A stretch of DNA of 64,000 nt from NCBI GenBank assembly GCA_032622095.1, contig CP136069.1, forward strand, positions 45,548,194 to 45,612,193, in the 5' to 3' direction. This document shows positions 57,401-61,170 of this stretch, in pieces. The translations under genes were made by a program, and so were the position numbers. The notes under the pieces were generated by a model. The model had not been told where the DNA came from. It was given only the letters and a program-made list of their open reading frames with translations, and did no database searches. Source of the stretch: Siphonodentalium dalli (lineage: Eukaryota; Mollusca; Scaphopoda; Gadilida; Siphonodentaliidae). Within the stretch, counting starts at the first letter, position 1. The number at the start of each line of letters is the position of its first letter.

Positions 57401-59365
57401 GAGCACCTCATCCTCTAGCTCCACCTCATCCTTGAATTTCTGTAGTTCTCCCCTCTTGTTCTTTAATGATGATCCAACATCTATCTGTTGATTTTCTAAG
57501 TCCTCTAGTTCTTCTCGTTGTTCCTAAAAGAAAGAAGGATTCAAAGTCAACCGATTCTTTGATAACTAAGATCAGTATGTTTTTAGTTTAATAACTTTAT
57601 AAACACAAAACAATAAATAATTGATACAGTAATATATAATGATTTAAGAAAAGAATGTAGTGGCTGTGTGTGTTATTGGGGGATATGGCGCTGCGGTCAT
57701 TGGGGCACTAAATGCGCCCCAACGCTGTATCCCCCCAATAACACAAACACAACCCAATACATTCATTTTTAATATTTACATAGCTTTTTGATGATTTATT
57801 CCTATAAAAAAGCTGAGTGTATTCTTATATATTTTCATAAAATCAGCCGAGAATTGTGGGACTAGCCCATGCAGCTGGTTATCAAGCCCAATATAAAATT
57901 TCCAAGCACTTAGTAATGATAACGTGATCAATATAAATAACTGGCTTCAGATGCAATTCGGCAGAACTTTGAAAAGTACACCCAATTATTCTGCTGTCGG
58001 CTTTTAATGATTAGGTCAACAATTTGTGACGTCGTGTTCGTGTTATGGTCTATGTTATTGGTGTATGAAACGGGTGACCCAATTGGCAGTTGACCAATCA
58101 CCGAACAGGATTCAGTGTAACACGGACGGGCTATGTAAATATAAGACATTAACTATCACATTTCAGAAGTGAATATGTAAGAATAAGTGGGGGATCTATG
58201 GTGGGGAGGTTCATATTCCAATATGGATGCATATACTATGTTCTATGAATTTATGTTCTTTCTCAAACTTGTGGACACGTCATATTTTCAAAAGGATTTA
58301 ACTCATTGAGTACATCAAATCTTAATACCTACATATATAAACACATGTATCGGTCGGTCATGTACATACACAAGTTTCCTTGATAGTTGGCATTTACTAT
58401 TTCTGTTTAAGACCAGTATGGTTTGATGAACATTATTAAGGACTCGGTTGGCATAGTTGTAATCAACTAAAATTACTAAGCATTTAATGAATTAACCCTT
58501 TGTTTACTGATGGAGTTGTCCCATTCAGTGTTTCAAGTTTACTATGAAATGGGCTATCATTAATCTGTAAATATGTTCAGATAATATAAAGCTGGTGACA
58601 CATGTAAGCTGCAATGTGGCAGGGCAATTGTGTCTGTGCAGTCATGAAGCACGGGACCTTACACATAGGTACGGCTGCGGCCATGTGACGAGCGGCTACA
58701 TTTTTAAGAAACAGCGTCTTTGATTGATCAGAAAGCCCTGTTATAATTCATGTTTAGATCTCAAACCACCAACACAATTCCTCTTAATATTAGTATTAAC
58801 TCTTAATAAATCTTTAAAAAAAAATTCAAAACAACTAATGGGACCTCACGCTGAGAACATAAAATTCTGCATTGACTGGTCGGGCGAACAAATTTTGCCA
58901 GCTCTCTTAACAACATATAATAAACAATCCCCATTTAATCCCCATTGCCACAAATGGCCGCAGAAAAAAGGCCCACAGCGCTGAGAGAAATGAGGTTTTC
59001 ATCTTTGATGTACAGTACTTCCCTAAATAATCGACTCCTTAACCACATGGGTAAATTATGGTTAAGTTTTCAGGATTTAATCGGAAATATGGCTTTTTGC
59101 CATTCATCGGAAAGCTCTGTGACTAAATCCTGAAAAGTTACCCATAATTCTGTTTTGGTTAGGGAGTCGATTATTTAGGGCATTACTGTATTCCACATAC
59201 CCTGAGGTCTCGTTGTTTGGATGAGATTTCAGCCTCAGCCTCCCTGAGAATGGAGCTAAGTTCACTCTGTTTACGGTCGATTGAATCATCAACCATCTTC
59301 AACTCTGTTCTCTTCTTACCCACGAGCTGGTTGAGTTTCTCAATGTCAGACTTCTGATTCTCAAC
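21333..59365 (-). CDS. CNTRL: Centriolin, C-terminal part (17 exons)
   Basis: Gene-level entry for the exon series listed separately. Joined exons give about 747 codons in one open frame, every exon has consensus acceptor and donor, and all sixteen junction phases agree. The product is an almost continuous heptad coiled coil ending in a Ser/Arg/Pro-rich tail. Blocks match vertebrate centriolin in order: a KAELKHIYEMQ / HKLSELEKTQ block in exon 2, a DW...E/AE.F..E block in exon 15, and an EGTIENLRRKLNSLQ helix in exon 16. Centriolin is a maternal-centriole subdistal-appendage and midbody scaffold needed for late cytokinesis. The leucine-rich-repeat N-terminus is not in this window; exon 1 here has an acceptor, so the gene continues upstream, past 64 kb or through unrecognised exons. 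A stretch between exons 14 and 15 of the vertebrate protein has no recognised counterpart here. Confidence 0.85.
21491..21703. mobile_element. B-family palindromic MITE (mariner-like)
   Basis: 213-bp near-perfect palindrome from CAGTAATGCTCTAAGTAATC, centred on GAAAGCTCTCCCCGAGAGCTTTC and flanked by TA on both sides. The TA duplication and CAGT start suggest Tc1/mariner mobilisation. Reference full-length copy together with 51,568. Confidence 0.9.
21984..22058 (-). ncRNA. tRNA-derived SINE head
   Basis: Minus strand reads TGGCCGTGTGGTATTGACGT, CGGACTTTGAGTCGC and GGGTTGGTATCCC, matching A box, anticodon stem and a degraded B box of a Ser/Leu-type tRNA. It lacks the acceptor stem, so it is a SINE head and not a tRNA gene. 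Confidence 0.55.
22060..23455. other. CNTRL intron 16, no recognised element
   Basis: AT-rich intron sequence. The ATATGTTGGCCTAATGTGC...CCGGGGCCCCCATAAC stretch near 22,410 resembles 26,440-26,510 and may be a dispersed repeat. No exon seen. Confidence 0.4.
23460..23570 (-). CDS. CNTRL: CNTRL exon 16 (37 codons), conserved C-terminal helix
   Basis: Phase 0 to 0. RQLMQQMSHHSDVLQSARLQ then SEGTIENLRRKLNSLQD matches the most C-terminal conserved helix of centriolin (pattern L..QL...M....VL......EGT...LRR....L). Donor GTAAGTTC, acceptor TTTGTTACAG. Confidence 0.88.
23571..25540. other. CNTRL intron 15, left part
   Basis: AT-rich. From 23,800 to 24,600 a diverged motif recurs about every 180 bp (TTAAGTCATCTGA, CCTATC.CATGACA.TCCC, ACCCTT.TACA), an old tandem repeat. 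No exon seen. Confidence 0.45.
25545..25690. mobile_element. D-family MITE fragment
   Basis: Two halves of the hairpin, TCCCATAGGGAGCCTCGCAT and ATGCGAGGCTCCCTATGGGA, around the family's TATTGTTAGGCCAAT spacer. Confidence 0.7.
25918..26112. mobile_element. B-family palindromic MITE
   Basis: CAGTAATGCTCTAAGTAATC start, inverted end ATTTCTG, TA both sides; a few centre bases deleted. Confidence 0.88.
26232..26465. mobile_element. D-family MITE, right end lost
   Basis: Starts CCCTTTCATGATGGGAGCTG with two hairpins; the left flank has decayed to TTCA and the right terminus is replaced near 26,465. Confidence 0.7.
26664..26765 (-). CDS. CNTRL: CNTRL exon 15 (34 codons)
   Basis: Phase 0 to 0, LDAGDENKENVPKRRTHDWN then TEAEKFAEEQDMLK. 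The DENKENVPKRR stretch breaks the coiled coil and could be a basic linker; the W-containing part aligns with the conserved C-terminal centriolin helix. Donor GTAACC, acceptor CTCAATTCACAG. Confidence 0.83.
27052..27292. mobile_element. F-type TTAA MITE with a C/D-type hairpin core
   Basis: TTAA at 27,048 and 27,293. Ends CCCTTTGAGTGCCAGGGGCC and GACCTGGCACTCAAAGGG resemble family F, while the centre carries the hairpin CCAATGCATTCTCTTATATA found in C and D, then TGGGTTGATACAAAAATCGG of F. A mosaic of two families. Confidence 0.82.
27498..27745. mobile_element. D-family TTAA MITE
   Basis: TTAA at 27,494 and 27,746; CTCTTCCATGACTGGAGGTT start and CTCCCTTCATGAAAGGG end; two hairpins. Confidence 0.87.
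28013..28200. mobile_element. B-family palindromic MITE, left arm shortened
   Basis: CAGTTATGCCCTAAATAATC start; the left arm lacks the CAGCAGAATTATGGG segment still present in the right arm. Confidence 0.82.
28506..28898. mobile_element. C-family TTAA MITE
   Basis: TTAA at 28,502 and 28,899. Short ends CCCTTTACCCAACA and TGTTGGGTAAAGGG. Interior has AACCGGCCAAAACCGGCC and two hairpins with GAGTCGACCATAGGTCGCCT loops. Confidence 0.9.
29195..29410. repeat. Dispersed repeat (GCATCGCTAGGG family)
   Basis: GAGCATCGCTAGGGTGTGGC, GGCCATAACTCT, GGAACCCAAATTCGAACTTG and GTGAACAGACCAATAACATA recur in the same order at 53,660-53,880. Confidence 0.75.
30077..30265. mobile_element. B-family palindromic MITE
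   Basis: Full right arm, left arm shortened after GGATTTAGTCGGATATATCT. Ends about 30 bp from the CNTRL exon 14 donor. Confidence 0.87.
30297..30380 (-). CDS. CNTRL: CNTRL exon 14 (28 codons)
   Basis: Phase 0 to 0, HQSHDERNQNREKNVQLYLD then NLQNEINK, matching the vertebrate centriolin block that reads ..HERARRL..EL..MQYE... Donor GTGAGTAATG, acceptor GTTATTGTAG. A TA-flanked MITE ends about 30 bp from the donor. Confidence 0.82.
30575..30830. mobile_element. E-family TTAA MITE
   Basis: TTAA at 30,571 and 30,831. CCCTTTCTAAACTAAATACT start, AGTACAGAAAGAG end. Inner palindrome AATGTTCAGATAATAAGTTC ... AACTTATAATCTGAACATTT. Confidence 0.87.
31300..31437 (-). CDS. CNTRL: CNTRL exon 13 (46 codons)
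   Basis: Phase 0 to 0, ELNSLKQQSFLRVKSLQSLA then EEQFLRARNLSMELRALKEE and a basic KSKTKK end. Donor GTACCG, acceptor GGATTTTCTCAG. Matches the vertebrate block of similar composition upstream of the conserved C-terminal helices. Confidence 0.83.
31533..31729. mobile_element. B-family MITE, left end lost
   Basis: Both arms from CCACAGCAGAATTATGG inwards are intact; the left CAGTAATG terminus is missing. Confidence 0.82.
31998..32210. mobile_element. B-family palindromic MITE, full length
   Basis: 213 bp, CAGTATTGCCCTAAATAATT start and CATTACTG end, TA flanks. Confidence 0.88.
32795..33275 (+). repeat. 59-bp minisatellite
   Basis: About eight copies of a unit holding ATCTACTATGGCACATAGTA, CACCGAAACCTCAGCTTATA and AGGCAACCACACAATGTT, period 58-61 bp. 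ACTATG.CACATAGT is itself palindromic. Confidence 0.9.
33385..33668. mobile_element. F-family TTAA foldback
   Basis: TTAA at 33,381 and 33,669. CCCTTTCAGTGCCGAGTCCG mirrors CGGACTCGGCACTGAAAGGG. An 80-bp arm segment (TTGTATCAACCCATATTTCC to GAAAGAGCTCT) is tandemly doubled in the left arm and single in the right. Confidence 0.9.
34063..34326. mobile_element. E-family TTAA MITE
   Basis: TTAA at 34,059 and 34,327; CCCTGTCTTTACTAAATACT start; inner AATAAGTTCAACAAACTACC palindrome. Confidence 0.82.
34454..34534 (-). CDS. CNTRL: CNTRL exon 12 (27 codons)
   Basis: Phase 0 to 0, DVEPLKTEKKVLNKLIYDLK then EMGDKAK. Its start resembles that of exon 11 (ELQSLKTEK), suggesting old exon duplication. Donor GTAACAG, acceptor ATCATACAG. 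A 29-bp minisatellite begins about 100 bp upstream in the intron. Confidence 0.82.
34640..35283 (-). repeat. 29-bp minisatellite (about 22 copies)
   Basis: Unit on the plus strand: AGACAAAACAACAGAATGTG then ATGCCAGTG. Because 29 is not a multiple of three and no frame has a stop, all three minus frames stay open for 190-250 codons with identical shifted content. These are not genes. It lies in CNTRL intron 11 next to a K-family element. Confidence 0.93.
35306..35680. mobile_element. K-family element, copy 2
   Basis: AATGGATCTTTCCACA and GTGGAAAGGTCCATT termini; interior collinear with 15,427-15,830. Its left end directly follows the minisatellite. Confidence 0.7.
36030..36833. mobile_element. 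Long E-family element with GC-rich hairpin insert
   Basis: E-type right end (TTTAGTATAGGAAGGG then TTAA at 36,834) and E-type inner segment. A 165-bp palindrome (36,051-36,215) has arms starting AGTGTCTGGATTTTGACGAA and loop CTGCGGGACGCAGTCCCGC. Left end decayed. Confidence 0.6.
37081..37348. mobile_element. Foldback element
   Basis: GTCAATCTGGCCATTTATGG and AATGAATGAATTTGAGCCAT on the left match, inverted, ATGGCTCAAATTCATTCATT and CCAAAAATGGCCGGATT on the right. The centre is AT-rich. Confidence 0.65.
37635..37838 (-). CDS. CNTRL: CNTRL exon 11 (68 codons) with internal 14-residue repeats
   Basis: Phase 0 to 0. After ELQSLKTEKDHLKNIVNN comes a tandem repeat of 14 residues (two heptads): LQGQLDDSQEKLSD, LQGQFDCSQEKLGH, then a partial LQGEFDS. 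At DNA level the unit is 42 bp and clearly related copy to copy. Because 14 is two heptads, copy gain keeps the coiled-coil register. Donor GTAAAGG; the acceptor is a non-pyrimidine-rich ATCATAG. Confidence 0.82.
38451..38807. mobile_element. C-family TTAA MITE, opposite orientation
   Basis: CCCTTTACCCAACA and TGTTGGGTAAAGGG ends; TTAA at the right, TCAA at the left. CCGGTTTTGGCCGG lies near the right end, so it is inverted relative to 28,506. Confidence 0.88.
38886..39274. mobile_element. G-family compound palindromic element
   Basis: GCCTGAGTTTAGTGTGCCTG left and AAACTCAGGCTTG right, with the inner AGAGGGTGAATTTAGTGATG palindrome and a CCAAATGGTGAATATTGTGA block. Confidence 0.83.
39611..39711 (-). 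CDS. CNTRL: CNTRL exon 10 (101 bp)
   Basis: Two nucleotides complete Glu from exon 9, then TEVGEKNHEKSELALALKRS and on to KLRTSSVK, ending in phase 0. Donor GTGAGATT, acceptor TTTATCTAG. Confidence 0.82.
40957..41026 (-). CDS. CNTRL: CNTRL exon 9 (70 bp)
   Basis: Phase 0 start, KDAEKLNITEDKVFELQKYV then NDL, leaving one G. Donor GTAAGT, acceptor TCTAATTTCAG. The spare G joins AA of exon 10 to give Glu. Confidence 0.82.
41452..41821. mobile_element. G-family compound palindromic element
   Basis: CAAGCCTTAGTTTAGTGTGC start, ACTCAGGCTTG end; the same inner blocks as the other copies with small deletions. Confidence 0.82.
42134..42565 (+). pseudogene. LINE reverse transcriptase C-terminal fragment
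   Basis: 143-codon frame matching the zinc-knuckle-like C-terminus of non-LTR retrotransposon ORF2: an LTRLRISAHSLSIETDRHKR block, then RKCPMCDAETEDEAHFILHC with the C-x2-C...H-x4-C pattern, then PTYRTLRRELFD. The polymerase domains are absent because the element is 5'-truncated. The first codons may belong to the interrupted host element. Expected to be non-functional. Confidence 0.8.
42140..42745 (+). mobile_element. 5'-truncated non-LTR retrotransposon (LINE)
   Basis: ORF2 C-terminus followed by about 150 bp of 3' UTR, an AATAAA and a terminal (CTTAT)n run, as in LINEs ending in short tandem repeats. Inserted inside the palindromic hAT-like element at 42,052-42,962. The 5' boundary is approximate. 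Confidence 0.75.
43387..43406 (+). repeat. Poly-C tract (20 C)
   Basis: Uninterrupted. Telomere-like CCCTAACCCCTAACCCTAAA follows about 90 bp later (43,493-43,512), too short to call a telomere remnant. Confidence 0.85.
43728..43829 (-). CDS. CNTRL: CNTRL exon 8 (34 codons)
   Basis: Phase 0 to 0, reading LVSSANLDLDQIRTNLNQKH and ending TAKSINIIK. Donor GTTTGTATA is weaker than the others; acceptor TAATTTTCAG. Coiled coil with an Asn/Leu-rich core. Confidence 0.8.
44140..44351. mobile_element. B-family palindromic MITE with 17-bp flanking duplication
   Basis: Full palindrome. AGTGTGGAATATACCTA occurs directly before it and again just after it (44,357), longer than the usual TA duplication. 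Confidence 0.85.
44690..45130. mobile_element. G-family element, double palindrome
   Basis: Two complete palindromes (44,705-44,816 and 45,013-45,117), each from AGAATGAGGTC to its inverse, around CCCAATGGGGGTACATCACA. End CAGGCTTG. Confidence 0.83.
45625..45795. mobile_element. B-family MITE with centre deletion
   Basis: CAGTAATGCCCTAAATAATT start and TA flanks; the right half of the inner palindrome is missing. Confidence 0.85.
45894..45947 (-). CDS. CNTRL: CNTRL exon 7 (18 codons)
   Basis: Very short phase 0 to 0 exon encoding VLTKMKNEISNEESKLNK. Donor GTAAGAAC, acceptor ATGTTGTAG. Its reality rests on matching phase, splice sites and coiled-coil composition between exons 6 and 8. Confidence 0.75.
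46735..46934. mobile_element. E-family MITE remnant
   Basis: E-type right half: CCTCCAAATGAATAATAGGA, ATGTATACTTTTATAACTA, GGGAGAATCCATTTAGTATA, followed by TTAA. Left terminus lost. Confidence 0.6.
46990..47672. repeat. H-family dispersed repeat
   Basis: CACGGCAAATTCGAACC near the start, repeated GTAGAGATA / TGGAGATATCTGC motifs, GGACGGA-type short repeats and the end AAATCCAGTATACCCCCC. Shared with 56,030-56,416 and 61,171-61,846. Confidence 0.65.
47801..47930. mobile_element. B-family MITE, right arm deleted
   Basis: Left arm complete to GAAAGCTCTCAGTGAG, then directly ATTATTTAGGGCATTACTG. Confidence 0.87.
48040..48185 (-). mobile_element. SINE fragment, minus strand
   Basis: Reverse complement shares AATCTCG.GCCAAGTTGTG, CCCTTGAGCAAGGT and TCGTACTGTG with the SINE at 50,953. 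Confidence 0.7.
48631..48819 (-). CDS. CNTRL: CNTRL exon 6 (63 codons)
   Basis: Phase 0 to 0. Residues run DQKDISRQKDDCKVEIERL through EEIERQHEYKQTELEELIRG to EYQEARR. Donor GTTAGTATC, acceptor TTCATTCAAG. Strong heptad pattern with alternating acidic and basic residues. Confidence 0.84.
49289..50074. mobile_element. D-family MITE with about 600-bp insertion
   Basis: Left hairpin from CCAGTGCATTCTCTTATATA and right end AATCTCCCATCATGGAAGGG with TTAA at 50,075. The interior is unrelated sequence bounded by similar AATTTAAA.TGAGTGAAAAATAGTA segments (49,495 and 49,980). Confidence 0.55.
50186..50259 (-). CDS. CNTRL: CNTRL exon 5 (74 bp)
   Basis: Starts with two nucleotides completing Asp, then NTSELKHIREEIMERDEQIR and ends QQNM in phase 0. 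Donor GTATGTTTT, acceptor TTTGATTACAG. The charged coiled coil continues the heptads. A degraded TTAA-type MITE end lies about 20 bp beyond the donor. Confidence 0.82.
50300..50690. mobile_element. G-family element, right end lost
   Basis: CAAGCCTGATTTTAGTGTGC start, inner palindrome and a second half palindrome that stops at GATGCTAGCCC. Confidence 0.8.
50953..51399 (+). mobile_element. tRNA-derived SINE, full length
   Basis: Head GTGGTCCAGTGGTTAGCGCG (A box), GTTGGACTTG, GGCGAGTTCGCGGC (B-box-like). Body, then a 3' tail CTTTGAGCGCTTTGGGCC, AAAGGCGCTTTACAAATGC and (ATT)n. This tail type is common in metazoan SINEs that share LINE 3' ends. Confidence 0.85.
51568..51780. mobile_element. B-family palindromic MITE, full length
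   Basis: 213 bp, arms differ at only a few bases, centre CTCTCCCCGAGAG, TA both sides. Confidence 0.92.
51877..52354. mobile_element. B-family MITE half interrupted by a C-family MITE
   Basis: Right arm from GCCATATTTCCGACTAAATC to TGCTGTGGTTAA, then C MITE, then AGGTCGATTACTTAGGGCAT to TACTG. The left arm is absent. Confidence 0.88.
51933..52324. mobile_element. C-family TTAA MITE nested in a B MITE
   Basis: 392 bp, CCCTTTACCCAACA to TGTTGGGTAAAGGG. Host TTAA is duplicated on both sides (51,929 and 52,325). Confidence 0.92.
52620..52777 (-). CDS. CNTRL: CNTRL exon 4 (158 bp) with a duplicated donor
   Basis: One nucleotide completes the Lys codon from exon 3, then the frame reads NLKAMEDKIDHTSHRLEQK and onward to NNQKLIIK, leaving one G that joins exon 5 to give Asp. 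The last 28 bp of the exon plus the splice donor AAAG/GTAAAT are repeated exactly in the intron as a direct 32-bp duplication (52,583-52,614 and 52,615-52,646). Using the distal copy would add 32 nt and reach an in-frame TAA, so the proximal donor is chosen. Confidence 0.85.
52846..53491. mobile_element. B-family MITE interrupted by a P-family foldback
   Basis: CAGTAATGCCCATAAATAAT start, right arm to TGCTGTGGTTAA, then P element, then GGAGTCGACTATTTAGTGCA and TTACTG. Confidence 0.88.
52988..53461. mobile_element. P-family foldback nested in B MITE, TTAA duplication
   Basis: AGGTACTCAATCCG and CGGATTGAGTACCT ends with TTAA at 52,984 and 53,462. Same family as 14,811-15,257, with a TTGTTGTTGGAATCTGTTGA insertion near the right end. 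Confidence 0.9.
53660..53880. repeat. Dispersed repeat (GCATCGCTAGGG family), copy 2
   Basis: Collinear with 29,195-29,410, plus CATACCAAATTTCAGTCCAT and GTGAACAGACGGAG. Confidence 0.75.
53999..54249. mobile_element. E-family TTAA MITE
   Basis: TTAA at 53,995 and 54,250; CCCTGTCTATACCATTGACG start, CAGTACAGAAAGGG end. Confidence 0.8.
54300..54510. mobile_element. B-family palindromic MITE
   Basis: CAGTAACGCCCTAAATAATC start; the right end is mutated (GGGCATAACTTTA). Confidence 0.85.
54660..54990 (+). repeat. Dispersed repeat J, contiguous copy
   Basis: First half (CTAGCTGTTGTCTGGCATTG, TGTCTGTTTATTTG) matches 700-830; second half (GGTTCCTGGTCCAAAACTGC, AAAAATCTCAAAAC.TAGTA) matches 2,998-3,090. 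Confidence 0.7.
55144..55325. mobile_element. G-family element, reduced
   Basis: CAAGCCTGCTAATAGTGTGT start, one palindrome with TTGGTGATGCTAGCCTGC, degenerate right end. Confidence 0.72.
55396..55613 (-). CDS. CNTRL: CNTRL exon 3 (72 codons + 2 nt)
   Basis: It starts in phase 0 at EKSTLEQLNVETSRKGAEV and leaves two nucleotides (AA) that join exon 4 to give Lys. Donor GTAAGTTC; acceptor CGCTTCCTTCAG. The frame remains open beyond the acceptor, but that sequence runs straight into a TTAA-type MITE starting about 21 bp away, so the branch point must lie in or at the edge of the MITE. Coiled coil rich in Glu and Arg. Confidence 0.85.
55635..55887. mobile_element. D-family MITE at CNTRL exon 3 acceptor
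   Basis: CTCTTTCATGATGGGAGCTG start with ATAA in place of TTAA, two hairpins, AGCTCCAGTCATGGAGG end. Confidence 0.82.
56030..56416. repeat. H-family dispersed repeat
   Basis: TACCAAATTTCATTCATATC, GACAGA-rich run and AATCCAGTTTACGCCCC end, collinear with the 47 kb and 61 kb copies. Confidence 0.6.
56543..56815. mobile_element. E-family TTAA MITE, opposite orientation
   Basis: CCTTTCTATACTAAATGGAC start, AATGTTCAGATAATAAGTTC inner palindrome, GAGTATTTAGTATAGAAACG then TTAA. Confidence 0.8.
56970..57195. mobile_element. E-family MITE
   Basis: CTAAATACTCATTGATTAAT start, AATGTTCAGATAATAAGTTC...CTTATTATCTGAACATTT palindrome and GGGAGAATGCATTAGTATAA end. Confidence 0.72.
57248..57523 (-). CDS. 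CNTRL: CNTRL exon 2 (92 codons)
   Basis: Phase 0 to 0, the longest exon seen. It carries the most diagnostic centriolin block: KQKAELKHIYEMQKLEQNEL followed by LKVQHSHKLSELEKTQ. Acceptor TTTCTTTTAG, donor GTACAT. The product is entirely coiled coil, with no Pro and two adjacent Gly near residue 55 that probably mark a hinge. Confidence 0.88.
57669..57765. repeat. GC-rich palindrome
   Basis: TGTGTTATTGGGGGATATGG mirrors CTGTATCCCCCCAATAACAC, with inner CATTGGGGCA/TGCGCCCCAA. About 97 bp foldback of unknown family. Confidence 0.75.
59013..59188. mobile_element. B-family MITE at CNTRL exon 1 donor
   Basis: CAGTACTTCCCTAAATAATC start, TTTAGGGCATTACTG end, TA both sides. Centre deleted. The right TA is 10 bp from the exon. 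Confidence 0.87.
59201..59365 (-). CDS. CNTRL: CNTRL exon 1 of window (55 codons)
   Basis: Phase 0 to 0. It begins VENQKSDIEKLNQLVGKKR and ends SSKQRDLR, with clean heptads. The acceptor follows a TTTTC tract and the donor is GTATGTGG. Ten bases past the exon a TA-flanked palindromic MITE begins, so almost the whole downstream intron edge is transposon. It aligns with the centriolin coiled coil just upstream of exon 2's block. No upstream exon with compatible phase was found between 59,366 and 64,000. Confidence 0.83.
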
Positions 59366-61170
59366 CTGAAAAGCAAACCAATTATTGAATAGTTCTGACA
59401 AATGTTTTAAGAAACTGAGCGCAAAAATTATACTTCTCCTGTAGCTATGTGAAAGTACAGCTAGCATACAATAAATTTGATACCAAAACATTGTATTGTT
59501 CGATTATCAGAACATATTTAAATTTATTTTGGGCCCAAATGGTATGCTATAGAGTACCTATGGAAGAATCTTGATGAGAACCCAGGCAATATACCTTATA
59601 TTAGTTTTCTATAATACAATTTCTGATTCATTCTAATTTAACTTCTGTTGTCTAGAACTACAGACAATAATATCACACGCTTGTTGTTGAAAAACATACC
59701 GTTCCTCTGCCTTAGCCATTGTCATAATTCTTAAGCCTTCCACATACGTATATATAGAATGGAATGACTGTGACGTTACATCACATAAATTATGTTGGAA
59801 TCGATAGTGACACTAGATGAAACAGGAATGTTGAAATAAATACAGTTATTATCATCACTTCAAAACACATATAATTTAGCGACAATGATCAAAGTCCAGT
59901 TAAAATATCTCCATGGCAACTGGTATCATAACAAACAGTAAAATAAATGTGTTTGTGCAGTTATTATTGTCAGTTAAAAACATGAATGGGTTATTATAAA
60001 CCTAATGATGACATGCCCTAAGTGTTATTTTATCTGCGTCTATATATTAAACTCCCACCACCAAAACTTGCCAAAGTGAGCACCCATGCTAAACAAACTC
60101 CCAACCCTCAATGTACTAATTAACAGGTCTAGTCCAGCTAGTGAAGTTGATAGGAATAATACTGGTTTACGTCCAAGTACGGGTGCTTTACTCTTCTATA
60201 GCAAACTTTATGCCCAGATCCAGTGGCGGAATTTTACCTCAATTTTTAATCGACTTTATTATACAAACCACTACAAAATGCTATATTTATCGGAAAGATT
60301 GATATCATACGGTTATAATAAAGGATTATAATCTAACATTTATGTTAAATTATGCACAGAATATACCGAGTAATTAAGGAGCAACTCACAATTAATCTGT
60401 GTTTGTTTACGCTCAGAAAGAACCAGAACTGTTATAAAGTCGCAAGGTCAAATGAGTTTGTATTCTTTTGAAATTATGTTAACATTGAGATAAAATATAT
60501 TTTTCACTGTTTTTCATATTAAATTACTACATGTTGTACTTTCAGTTGACAACCCTTGTGGAGTTCAGAACAAATATAATGTTTTCTATGGAATAAACTG
60601 GGTTACTTTCACAATTGTAACAATCGCAGAAGAGTAAGGTAACCAAACTTTGACGTAAACTAGTATTACCCATACCAATTGCACTAGCTGGTTTATGTTG
60701 ATGGAAACTTGGACCATCTATAACAGGTCATGCGCATGAGCTACAATATAAAGGTGGCGTGAATGGCTTATTTCACCATTGATGGTCATACCGGTAGTAA
60801 ATATTTCAAAAACTAAATTGTCCAGAAAAGAAGAAACATCTTGAAATAGGTTCATTGAAATGCTAGAGCGCTTAACTGATGCATACATTGATTTATTTTC
60901 GTCAAAATTAAATGGCTAGAGCCATATTGCACAAAAAGGTCCAAACGTCAGTTTGAGGTTTTAATGAGAAAAGAAGGTTTTTTCTGACCAAAACAAATAT
61001 ATTTGAAAAATAACTGAATGAATGAGATCACAACATTCGCTTCCAGTTTATGTGAGTTTCACAAGGATTCAACTTAAATCAGTTTTTAGAAATTACTTTT
61101 TTTGTTAGTTCTAAAAGATGACCAGTTTACCAGATTCAATAATGTTGGTTTAATTTTCAATTTCATAATA
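59366..61170. other. CNTRL upstream intron, no recognised exon
   Basis: AT-rich. No exon ending in phase 0 with coiled-coil coding was found. Nothing else recognised. Confidence 0.4.

Noticed and set aside
59702-59732. Possible first exon encoding MTMAKAEER with GTATGT donor and a TATATATA upstream
   Set aside because: Phase does not fit exon 1 at 59,365, and centriolin needs a long N-terminal part first.
60391-60430. Possible 40-bp centriolin micro-exon (LVLSERKQTQIN) with AG and GTGAGT borders
   Set aside because: It ends in phase 1 while the next exon needs phase 0, and no linking exon was found.
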